Origin: Lachnospiraceae bacterium
Lineage (GTDB): Bacteria; Bacillota; Clostridia; Lachnospirales; Lachnospiraceae
Assembly (NCBI GenBank): GCA_017532145.1
Contig: JAFXJR010000097.1
Span: forward strand, 1-64,000
Length of the DNA stretch: 64,000 nt
Direction: 5' to 3'
Every line of letters starts with the position of its first letter. The stretch's first letter is position 1. A model generated the notes under the pieces. That model was not told the origin of the DNA, searched no databases, and saw nothing but the letters and a program-made list of their open reading frames with translations. Below, piece by piece: positions 53,646 to 61,925 of this stretch. The position numbers and the translations under genes were made by a program.

Positions 53646-55050
53646 ATACATAAAGAGAATAGGAGCGTTGTTATTACTGGTGATTACTGTAGCTTTAGCC
53701 TTTCATCAGTTTGCCAGGGTAACAGGAAAGTATCAGGATCCAGTTTTATATGATTTTTATGATTTAAAAAGGAATAGCGTAGACGTTCTCTTTGTAGGAA
53801 GCAGCCATGTATACTGCAGTATTAATCCGGTGCAGCTATTTGAAGATAAGGGAATAGCCGGATTTAATCTGGCAGGAGGTTCTCAGCCGGTATGGTTTTC
53901 TTATCATTATATAAAGGAAGCATTGAAAACCCAGTCTCCCAAAGTGATTGTTCTGGATGTTTATACAGTTAGAGTTAATGATGATGCTTATTTTGACAGT
54001 AGAAATGCCCAGATGAATCTGCTCCATATGAAACCATCCTATAATAAATGGCAGGCATTGCAGCTGGCTGAGGTAGACAGCAGGATAGATGTGTTCTTTG
54101 GATTTCCAATTACACATTCCAGATATTTGTCCTTACAAAAGGTGGATTTTGATGAAGAAAGTACCATGTTCTTGGGATATCATTATCAGCCCAGAATCGT
54201 AGCTTATGAGCCAGAGAAGGTGAAGGATGTTCGTCAGGTGCAGGAGACAGAGGCAGTAACGCCAAAGACAGAGGAGTATCTGCGGAAATGCATTGAACTG
54301 TGCCGGGAGAAGGGAATTGACTTGGTGTTGACCAATTCCCCCTGGCCGGATATTACACTGGATCTACAAAAAAGATATAATTATATCCAGGAAATTGCAG
54401 ATGAATATGGGATACCCTTTTTGAATGGTTGCTTGTATAACGAAGAAATTGGTATGGATTATACAGTGGACAGTATGGGAGATGGGGGGCATTTAAACTA
54501 CACAGGTGCAACCAAATATACCCGCTGGCTGGGAGATTATCTGAAGCAGAATTATGAACTGCCTGACAGACGCGGCAGTAAGGGATATGAAGCATGGGAG
54601 CATCAGTCCAGGAGACTGGCTGCCATACTGCGCAGAGATGAGTGGAAGAAGCTGGAGGATATGGGGGAGTATCTGGAACGTCTGGCCAGCAGTGAAGAAC
54701 TGTATTATGTCATTTCGCTGAATGGAGACTTTCAAAAGGAAGGCAGTTCGGTTTTGGATGCTTTGGCAGGCCGTGGCTTCGATACAGAAAAGAATGGTCT
54801 CTATGTGATGAATGCAGAGGAGACCCTGTTTTACTCTGAGGGGGCAGAAGAGTATACCTGGTGGAAATACTTTGGCGACTCTGTTTTGCATGTCCAGAGC
54901 AGAGAAGGTGTACAGGAAATTTTCTGGGATGGAGACAAGTTTTCTAAAATAAAAAATGGAGTACATATCTGGGTTTATGATAGTACTCTGCATGAGGTAG
55001 TAAGGAAGCTGAGTTTTGATGCAGATAAAAATTATGAGAAGGCAGAGTAG
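53614..55050 (+). CDS. SGNH/AlgJ-like O-acetylation partner protein
   Basis: 478 residues. Start ATG 53614 seven bases after GGAGGAGG, so it overlaps the MBOAT end by 32 bases. One N-terminal membrane helix (IGALLLLVITVALAFHQF), then an extracytoplasmic SGNH-like fold: VLFVGSSHVYCSINP holds the serine block (Ser63/Ser64), and MGDGGHLNYTGATKYTRWL the C-terminal Asp-His block. The last about 140 residues (from about 340) have beta-rich segments with no recognised motif. Partners such as AlgJ, AlgX and PatB take the acyl group from the MBOAT and put it on the glycan. Last gene before a promoter and leader region, so probably the operon end. Confidence 0.88.
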   Translation: MQNSLFISSSKYIKRIGALLLLVITVALAFHQFARVTGKYQDPVLYDFYDLKRNSVDVLFVGSSHVYCSINPVQLFEDKGIAGFNLAGGSQPVWFSYHYIKEALKTQSPKVIVLDVYTVRVNDDAYFDSRNAQMNLLHMKPSYNKWQALQLAEVDSRIDVFFGFPITHSRYLSLQKVDFDEESTMFLGYHYQPRIVAYEPEKVKDVRQVQETEAVTPKTEEYLRKCIELCREKGIDLVLTNSPWPDITLDLQKRYNYIQEIADEYGIPFLNGCLYNEEIGMDYTVDSMGDGGHLNYTGATKYTRWLGDYLKQNYELPDRRGSKGYEAWEHQSRRLAAILRRDEWKKLEDMGEYLERLASSEELYYVISLNGDFQKEGSSVLDALAGRGFDTEKNGLYVMNAEETLFYSEGAEEYTWWKYFGDSVLHVQSREGVQEIFWDGDKFSKIKNGVHIWVYDSTLHEVVRKLSFDADKNYEKAE

Positions 55051-55079
55051 TTGAAGGTGCAGGTTTCCTATGCTATACT
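55051..55079 (+). promoter_or_regulatory. Promoter with extended -10 upstream of gmd
   Basis: TTGAAG (55051-55056), 17-base spacer, TATACT (55074-55079) preceded by TGC, an extended -10. It starts directly after the stop at 55050. A transcript from about 55087 would have a leader of about 320 bases before gmd. AT-rich TATAAT sequences at 55351 and 55365 could give a second, shorter start, but no good -35 is placed for them. Confidence 0.7.
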
Positions 55080-55128
55080 GTTCCTATTCCTACTCGGATA
55101 ACAGAAAGAAGGATAGAGGGGAAGAACA

Positions 55129-55182
55129 ATGAATCATTTGTTACTTTTCACACGACACCACGCACTTTGCTACGGGGCGTAA
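55129..55182 (+). CDS. Possible 17-residue leader peptide ahead of gmd
   Basis: ATG 55129 with GAGGGGAAG seven bases upstream opens a 17-codon frame, MNHLLLFTRHHALCYGA, ending at TAA 55182, before the nested palindrome at 55207-55250. The position within a long leader suggests a translated leader or chance. The stretch 55183-55405 holds palindromes but no other gene. Confidence 0.3.
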   Translation: MNHLLLFTRHHALCYGA

Positions 55183-55206
55183 AGAGAACATATAAATTCA
55201 GCAGAT

Positions 55207-55250
55207 GCATCGCCTGTCTCGCTGTAGGCGACTTTATATACAGGTGATGC
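55207..55250. repeat. Nested palindrome (REP-like element) in the gmd leader
   Basis: GCATCGCCTGT (55207-55217) pairs with ACAGGTGATGC (55240-55250) with one mismatch, and inside it TCGCCT (55210-55215) could instead pair with AGGCGA (55226-55231). The core CATCGCC to TAGGCGA is shared with the element at 29645-29686. The two alternative pairings are mutually exclusive, as in an RNA switch, but a dispersed repeat is equally likely. A further small hairpin, AGGT-CAGCT-ACCT, follows at about 55265-55278. Confidence 0.6.
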
Positions 55251-55369
55251 CCGTTACCATTTACAGGTCAGCTACCTGACATGTGAAGGATAACAATCAT
55301 TTGGATTGTAAGCAACTTCCAAAGGAAATACCTTGCACAATCCGTATAGATATAATAAAATAACTATAA

Positions 55370-56437
<1,068 letters not shown>

Positions 56438-56473
56438 GGCTGTGGTCAGAGGACAGGCAGAATAATCATTCAT

Positions 56474-56505
56474 AGGAAAGGGAATCCCAAGGGATTCCCT
56501 TTCCT
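56474..56505. terminator. Perfect hairpin between gmd and rmd, possible attenuator
   Basis: AGGAAAGGGAATCCC (56474-56488), two bases, then GGGATTCCCTTTCCT (56491-56505): a perfect 15-bp palindrome 37 bases after the gmd stop. No T-run follows (GGTAAGGCTG), so simple intrinsic termination is weak. It may stabilise the gmd message or lower rmd expression. Confidence 0.5.
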
Positions 56506-56560
56506 GGTAAGGCTGTGAATGGGATAGAAAACGGTTACAGCTACGAGTGGGGTTATCAAT

Positions 56561-57502
56561 ATGGCAAAAGCATTAATAATCGGCGGAGCAGGATTTGTTG
56601 GGGGTTATCTGGCAGATCACTTGCTTTGTGACTGTAGGATGGAAGTGCATATGACGAAGTTGCCCGGAGAGCAAATAGAGCGGGAGGAGATGAAGGTATA
56701 TAACCTGGATATTCTGGACAGAGAGGCGATTATTGGTCTGCTGTTTAAGATTCGTCCCGATTATATTTTTCATCTGGCAGCACAAAGTTCGGTGGGGATA
56801 GCATGGAAAAATCCGGGATTAACGGCAGATGTGAATATTAAGGGCAGTATTAACGTAATGGATGCAGTTAGAGAGCTGTATTATAAGCCCCGATTGCTGT
56901 TGATTGGCTCTGGGGAGGAGTATGGATATATTTTGGAAGGAGAGACCCCTGTTACAGAGGAAAATCGGCTGCGGCCCGGTAATATCTATGCTGCAACGAA
57001 GGCTTGTCAGAATATGATTGGCAATATTTATGCCAGGGCATATGATATGGAGGTAATGATGGTAAGAGCTTTCAACCATATCGGTCCCTGTCAGTCGCCT
57101 ATTTTTGTCGTGGCTGATTTTTGCAAGCAGGTGGCGGAGATTGAAAAGGGAAAGCGGGAGCCGGTGATGTATGTGGGGAATCTCAATACTAAACGGGATT
57201 TTACGGATGTACGGGATGTGGTAAAGGCGTATGCTCTTTTAATCCGGACAGGAAAAGCAGGAGAAACCTACAATGTAGGCAGCGGTCATGCAGTGACCAT
57301 AGAGGAGGTACTTAAGCTGATTCTCAGCTTGTCAGAAAAGGAAATCCGGGTGGAAGTAGATGCCAACAAGATACGTCCGGCAGACGTGCCTGTTATTGAG
57401 GCAGATATTGGAAAAATCTGCCAAACTTCCGGTTGGACACCGGAAATCACATTGGAACAGACCATCAGGGAAACCCTGGATTATTGGCGAGAAAGGGTAT
57501 AA
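56561..57502 (+). CDS. rmd: GDP-4-keto-6-deoxy-D-mannose reductase (GDP-D-rhamnose forming)
   Basis: 313 residues. Extended SDR with IIGGAGFVGGYLADHLL cofactor loop, FHLAAQSSVGIAWKNP, GSGEEYG in the catalytic Ser position and YAATKACQNMIGNIYA with Tyr-X3-Lys. FNHIGPCQSPIFVVADFCKQ is shared by Rmd and related GDP-hexose enzymes. Together with gmd it makes GDP-D-rhamnose, a rare sugar used in the A-band polymer of Pseudomonas and some S-layer glycans. A GDP-fucose synthase is less likely because there is no GER/WcaG-type sequence. RBS is weak; the gene ends four bases before the AraC-type regulator start. Confidence 0.88.
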   Translation: MAKALIIGGAGFVGGYLADHLLCDCRMEVHMTKLPGEQIEREEMKVYNLDILDREAIIGLLFKIRPDYIFHLAAQSSVGIAWKNPGLTADVNIKGSINVMDAVRELYYKPRLLLIGSGEEYGYILEGETPVTEENRLRPGNIYAATKACQNMIGNIYARAYDMEVMMVRAFNHIGPCQSPIFVVADFCKQVAEIEKGKREPVMYVGNLNTKRDFTDVRDVVKAYALLIRTGKAGETYNVGSGHAVTIEEVLKLILSLSEKEIRVEVDANKIRPADVPVIEADIGKICQTSGWTPEITLEQTIRETLDYWRERV

Positions 57503-57506
57503 TTAT

Positions 57507-58394
57507 ATGAATACGGTTCAGTCATTATTTACACAAAAAGGGATTACGGATTCTATCAGAATGCTCCATACGCCCGGTGACTTTGCCAGGAAAAATCTTT
57601 TGTATGTGCAGGAGGTAGGAAAACTGAAGAGTCTCAAGCCTCACCAGTCCCGAAGGGAAAATTTGGATTCCTTTCTTTTCCTGGGAGTACAGGAAGGAGA
57701 AGGCAGTATAGAGATTAAGGGCAGGGTACACAGACTGAGAAAGGGAGACTGTGCACTGATTAACTGTGCCGATCCCTATGTCCATGAGAGTAGCGAGGAA
57801 AAGCCCTGGAGACTGATGTGGGTACATTTTAATGGAATTACAGCCAAGGCCTATCATGAGCTGTTTTATGAGAAAAATGAGAACTGCAATGTTTTTCGCC
57901 CGGAAAATCTGAGGACTGCGGAGCAGTGTATCGACCGGCTGATGGAGTATCAGAAGGGAAAAGATTTGGAATCGGAGCTGGAAAGCGGGAGCATTCTAGT
58001 CAACCTGGTTAATTTCTGTCTGGGAAGTGTAATGAGAAAGGAAAGTCCTGAGCAGGAAAAGGAAGTCAAATGTTGTTCAAGAATCCGAGAGTATGTCAAT
58101 GAAAACTACCGCGAACAGGGGCTGATGAGCCTGCTTTGTGAGAAATATGGCAGAGAGGAAGAGGAATTGAATGCTCTGTTTCTTAGTGTGTATGGTATCG
58201 AACTGGCAGACTATATTTTAAACAGAAGATTTACGGTAGCCAAGGAATTGTTAAGATTTACCATCAGACCTATTAAGGAAATTGTGGAGGAATCAGGTAT
58301 TGGAAATGCTGATTTGTTCCGAAGACTCTTTAAGGAGGGTGAGGGGATGAGTGCTGAGGAATACCGTATGAAATGGGCACAGTGGATTAAGTAG
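57507..58394 (+). CDS. AraC-family transcriptional regulator
   Basis: 295 residues from ATG 57507 (MNTVQSLFTQKG); the frame is open further back to 57360 but that part lies inside rmd. An N-terminal cupin-like sensor (LDSFLFLGVQEGEGSIEIKG, LRKGDCALINCADPYVHES, MWVHFNG) matches AraC-binding domains. The C-terminal about 100 residues form two HTHs: IREYVNENYREQGLMSLLCE, then RRFTVAKELLRFTIRPIKEI and GIGNADLFRRLFKEGEGMSA. The second HTH is standard but the usual sharp AraC signature is slightly altered. It is the only regulator in the window and might sense a sugar or wall component to control the cluster. No operator was recognised. Confidence 0.88.
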   Translation: MNTVQSLFTQKGITDSIRMLHTPGDFARKNLLYVQEVGKLKSLKPHQSRRENLDSFLFLGVQEGEGSIEIKGRVHRLRKGDCALINCADPYVHESSEEKPWRLMWVHFNGITAKAYHELFYEKNENCNVFRPENLRTAEQCIDRLMEYQKGKDLESELESGSILVNLVNFCLGSVMRKESPEQEKEVKCCSRIREYVNENYREQGLMSLLCEKYGREEEELNALFLSVYGIELADYILNRRFTVAKELLRFTIRPIKEIVEESGIGNADLFRRLFKEGEGMSAEEYRMKWAQWIK

Positions 58395-58459
58395 CAAGTG
58401 GTAAAGCAGGTGATAGATATCTGTGGAACGGTAAATAGGAGTGCTGGACAGAGGGAAAA

Positions 58460-59434
58460 ATGATGAAACAGGAGAAGAAAAGGTATAGGGTATCGTTTGT
58501 GATTCCCGTGTATAATGAAGAAGAATCGTTAGAAAAGCTATATGGAGAAATTATAAAAGAGATAGAAGCCTGTGAGAAGGAGGAGCATAGCTGGGGAATC
58601 GAAGAATTTGAGATTCTGTTTATCAACGATGGCTCTGTGGATGGCTCTGTAGAGGTGATTAAGAAGATGATTGCCTCAGACCGTCGGATTCGTCTGATTT
58701 CCTTCCGAAAAAATTTTGGTAAGGCTGCTGCGCTGGAAGCCGGCTTCCGACACTGTACAGGAGACATTATCTTTACCATGGATGCAGACCTTCAGGATGA
58801 TCCATCGGAGATATCCCGGTTTATCGACAAGCTGGAGGAAGGCTATGACCTAGTATCCGGCTGGAAGTATAATCGGAAGGATCCCCTGGAAAAAAGACTG
58901 CCCTCTAAGCTGTTTAACTGGGTGACTGCCAGAGCCTCTGGGGTGGAGCTGCATGATTTTAACTGCGGCTTTAAAGCCTATCGGAAAGAGGTAGTAAAGG
59001 GAATCGACGTATATGGGGAATTTCACCGATATATTCCTGTATTTGCAAAGCGCAAGGGCTTTAAGATTGCAGAGATTACTGTACATCATAATAAAAGAGA
59101 GTTTGGAAAGTCAAAATATGGCTTTGAACGTTATACCAGAGGGCTGTTGGATTCTATTTCATCAGTATTTCTATTGAAATATTATGATAAACCTATGTAC
59201 TTTTTTGGTAAATGGGGAATTGTGGCCTTACTGATTGGTATACTGCTTTGTGGTTATCTTACTGTAGAATGGCTTATGGGAGGGCATATTGGAACCAGAC
59301 CCTTGCTGCAGCTAGGCGTTCTATGTATTATTACTGGAATACAGCTTTTTTCTGTAGGTTTTATCGGAAATTTAATTGTGGATACCTCCTATAGAAGCAG
59401 ATACAATGAGGACCATATTAAGGAGATTATATAA
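58460..59434 (+). CDS. GtrB/CsbB-like polyprenyl-phosphate glycosyltransferase
   Basis: 324 residues. VSFVIPVYNEEESLEKLYGE, ILFINDGSVDGSVEVI, FRKNFGKAAALEAGFRHC, FTMDADLQDDPSEI and HHNKREFGKSKYGFERYTRG form the GT2 core; two membrane helices follow (about residues 250-300). It makes an undecaprenyl-phosphate sugar on the cytoplasmic face. It is a paralogue of 41485-42426. With two such synthases and several GT-C/YfhO enzymes, at least two different side-chain sugars are plausible. The start could be either of the adjacent ATGs at 58460 and 58463. Confidence 0.92.
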   Translation: MMKQEKKRYRVSFVIPVYNEEESLEKLYGEIIKEIEACEKEEHSWGIEEFEILFINDGSVDGSVEVIKKMIASDRRIRLISFRKNFGKAAALEAGFRHCTGDIIFTMDADLQDDPSEISRFIDKLEEGYDLVSGWKYNRKDPLEKRLPSKLFNWVTARASGVELHDFNCGFKAYRKEVVKGIDVYGEFHRYIPVFAKRKGFKIAEITVHHNKREFGKSKYGFERYTRGLLDSISSVFLLKYYDKPMYFFGKWGIVALLIGILLCGYLTVEWLMGGHIGTRPLLQLGVLCIITGIQLFSVGFIGNLIVDTSYRSRYNEDHIKEII

Positions 59435-59527
59435 TCGAACTAGGGAAGTCCTTCATCAATCAAATTTTATGGTAAGAACAAGAAGTGAGGGAAAAGAATA
59501 GGTATCGGAAAGAGAGGAGAAGGATAG

Positions 59528-61870
59528 ATGATAAAAAAGGGGAAAGTCAAGTTAGCAAAAGGCTTGGCAGTGGGGTGGTTGACCGTAGCTTCCTGTCTGG
59601 GGATAGCAGTATCGGCAGATGCGGCTGAGATAGAGACTGAAGCAGTATCCGTATCAAAGGTGGATGAGTCTACAGAATCGTCTGATATTCCGGCAAGGAA
59701 CTATCGTCCCTTTGAAAATAAGGTAAAGAGTGTAACCAAGGATGCAGATTATATGGCTCCTTTACAGTCCGGGATAGAGTCTCGCTATAATCCTCTGGAC
59801 ACAGGAGGATATGAAGCCTTACCTGCTATTAGAAATCAGAGTCCTTACGGCTCTTGCTGGGCATTTACCTCCCTGGGAATGGGAGAGGTGGCGGCCTGGA
59901 AGCAGGGGAGGAAGCTGGATTGTTCAGAACTGCATCTGGCTTATTTTTCCTATCATACCATACAGGATTCGCTGGGAGGACTGCAGGGAGATTCCAATAA
60001 ATGTATAGGAGATAGTTTTATTGAGGTAGGAGGAAATCTGTATTTTTCTGGGATGGTACTGGCTAACTGGATGGGGGCAGCAGACGAAGCTTTAGCACCC
60101 TATAGCAGTTCCCCACAGGCTGTCTATCAGGGGTTGGATCCGAGTCTGGCCTATCAGGATATTATGCATCTGCAGGGAGCGTATGAACTGAGTCTGGCAG
60201 GAGATGAAAAGCTGGTAAAGCAGTATATCAAAAAGAATGGCAGTGTGGGAATCAGCTATGGACATTATGAGGACCCGGCCTATTATAATCCTAATCACTA
60301 TGCTTATTATTGCAGCAGTCGGGACTATGCCAATCATGCCGTGCTGGTGGTAGGCTGGGACGATAATTTTCCGGCAGAAAACTTTGCCACCAAGCCACCG
60401 GGAAATGGAGCCTGGCTGGTGCGTAACAGCTGGGGAGGCAGTGGATATAATAAATATGGTTATTTCTGGCTGTCTTATTACGACAGAACCTTAGACGATG
60501 CAGTGTATATATTTGAGTTTGAGGAAGCTGATAACTATGACCATAACTATCAGTATGATGGGGCTATGCTGACACAGGATGTATCCCTGGGTCAGACGGG
60601 CAGTGCAGCCAACATATTTACACCCAGGGTAAGTAATGGAAAGGGAGAATTGTTAAAAGCCGTATCCTTTTATTCCGGAGCTCCCAATACAAACTATAGA
60701 GTGGATATTTATACTAATCTAACCAATGGCTTCGACCCCACCAGCGGTACACTGGAGTCTCAGGCGGTAACCAGAGGAATGACCACCGCAGAGGGTTATT
60801 ATACTATTCCACTGAATGCAGAGGTACCTCTGGAAAAGGGTAAACCTTTTTCCGTAGTCATTACTCTTTATAAGGCATCAGGAAAGTCGGTGATTGGAGC
60901 AGAAGATTCCTCCAGAGGTTCCTGGTATGATATTACTGCTCATGCCAATCCGGGGCAGAGTTTTTTGTATAATGGCGGCTTCTGGGAGGACGCTGCATCC
61001 AAAGGAGGAAACCTGAGAATTAAAGCCTTTACTGAGGATGTGGATTATGTGCCGGTTACTAGGCTGAGCATGGATTATGCCAGCAGAGAGATAGAGTTGA
61101 ATCAAATGTTTGGATTAAAGGCTACGCCACAGCCCTCCGGTGCTTCTACAGAAGGTTTGGTTTGGAGAAGCTCAGATGAAAGGGTAGTGACGGTAACTCA
61201 GGATGGGATTGTAAAGAGTGTGGGCTTTGGGGAAGCAGTGATTACGGCTACGATTGGTAGCAAAACGGCTACCTGTAGGGTAAAGGTACGTTTTCCGTTT
61301 TCTGATATTGAGATGGCAGCAGGAAGCTGGAAGTATGAAAGTGCAAAGTATGCCTATGTAAAAGGAACTATGGGAGCCATTACAGGTACCGACCAGTTTA
61401 TGCCGGACAGAACCCTTTCCAGGGGAATGTTTGTTACAATTCTGTATCGAATGGCAGGGCAGCCAGCAGTTTCCTGGGAAAACAGATTTACTGATGTGGA
61501 GGCTGGTAGATGGTATAGTGACGCGATTATGTGGGCAGCCAGGCAGGGAATTGTGAATGGCTATTCTAATGGCAGCTTTGGGGTAGATACAGATATTACC
61601 AGAGAACAGATTGCCAAGATGCTTCATATTTATGCTGTCTATCAGAAGTACGACGTATCTAAGGAGCAGTCTTTACATGGGTTTACAGATATTAATCAGC
61701 TCAGTCCGTGGGCAGTGGACTATTTGGAATGGGCTACCGCAGTAGGGATGATTAATGGTAAGCCAAATGGGGATGGAAGCTATCGTTTGGACCCTAAGGG
61801 AATGGCTACCAGAGCAGAATGTGCTGTGATGATGATGCGATTTGATGAATATTATCAACATAGACAATAG
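59528..61870 (+). CDS. Secreted papain-like (C1A) cysteine protease with lectin-like, Ig-like and SLH domains
   Basis: 780 residues. Signal peptide ends near VSADAAEIE. The C1A protease domain spans about 95-335 with catalytic Cys110 (NQSPYGSCWAF), His270 (NHAVLVVGW) and Asn300 (LVRNSWGGSGYNKYG). A lectin-like beta domain follows (about 340-505; YDGAMLTQDVSL, VSFYSGAPNTNYRVDIYTN), then a Big_2 Ig-like domain (about 510-590; RSSDERVVTVTQDGIVKSVG) and three SLH motifs (WKYESAKYAYVKGTMGAI to YRLDPKGMATRAE). Such proteins stay on the surface and process surface or environmental proteins; the substrate is unknown. It follows the glycan genes with a 93-base gap and its own GAGAGGAGAAGGA ribosome site. 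The lectin-like domain may bind the glycan made by the cluster. Confidence 0.92.
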   Translation: MIKKGKVKLAKGLAVGWLTVASCLGIAVSADAAEIETEAVSVSKVDESTESSDIPARNYRPFENKVKSVTKDADYMAPLQSGIESRYNPLDTGGYEALPAIRNQSPYGSCWAFTSLGMGEVAAWKQGRKLDCSELHLAYFSYHTIQDSLGGLQGDSNKCIGDSFIEVGGNLYFSGMVLANWMGAADEALAPYSSSPQAVYQGLDPSLAYQDIMHLQGAYELSLAGDEKLVKQYIKKNGSVGISYGHYEDPAYYNPNHYAYYCSSRDYANHAVLVVGWDDNFPAENFATKPPGNGAWLVRNSWGGSGYNKYGYFWLSYYDRTLDDAVYIFEFEEADNYDHNYQYDGAMLTQDVSLGQTGSAANIFTPRVSNGKGELLKAVSFYSGAPNTNYRVDIYTNLTNGFDPTSGTLESQAVTRGMTTAEGYYTIPLNAEVPLEKGKPFSVVITLYKASGKSVIGAEDSSRGSWYDITAHANPGQSFLYNGGFWEDAASKGGNLRIKAFTEDVDYVPVTRLSMDYASREIELNQMFGLKATPQPSGASTEGLVWRSSDERVVTVTQDGIVKSVGFGEAVITATIGSKTATCRVKVRFPFSDIEMAAGSWKYESAKYAYVKGTMGAITGTDQFMPDRTLSRGMFVTILYRMAGQPAVSWENRFTDVEAGRWYSDAIMWAARQGIVNGYSNGSFGVDTDITREQIAKMLHIYAVYQKYDVSKEQSLHGFTDINQLSPWAVDYLEWATAVGMINGKPNGDGSYRLDPKGMATRAECAVMMMRFDEYYQHRQ

Positions 61871-61889
61871 ATAAAATAAAAGGGAAAGG

Positions 61890-61925
61890 AAGAAAAAGGA
61901 TGAAAAGAAGAAAAAGGATGAAAAG
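61890..61925 (+). repeat. 18-bp direct duplication covering RBS and start codon
   Basis: AAGAAAAAGGATGAAAAG occurs at 61890-61907 and again at 61908-61925, back to back. Each copy carries a weak AAAAAGG site ending against an in-frame ATG (61900 and 61918), so the gene has two start codons with the same surroundings. It adds six residues, mostly Arg and Lys, to the signal peptide. The repeat could expand or contract. Confidence 0.85.

Noticed and set aside
57360..57506. Longer N-terminus for the AraC-type regulator
   Set aside because: This part overlaps the end of rmd in another frame and has no family likeness; ATG 57507 fits the usual start of the sensor domain.
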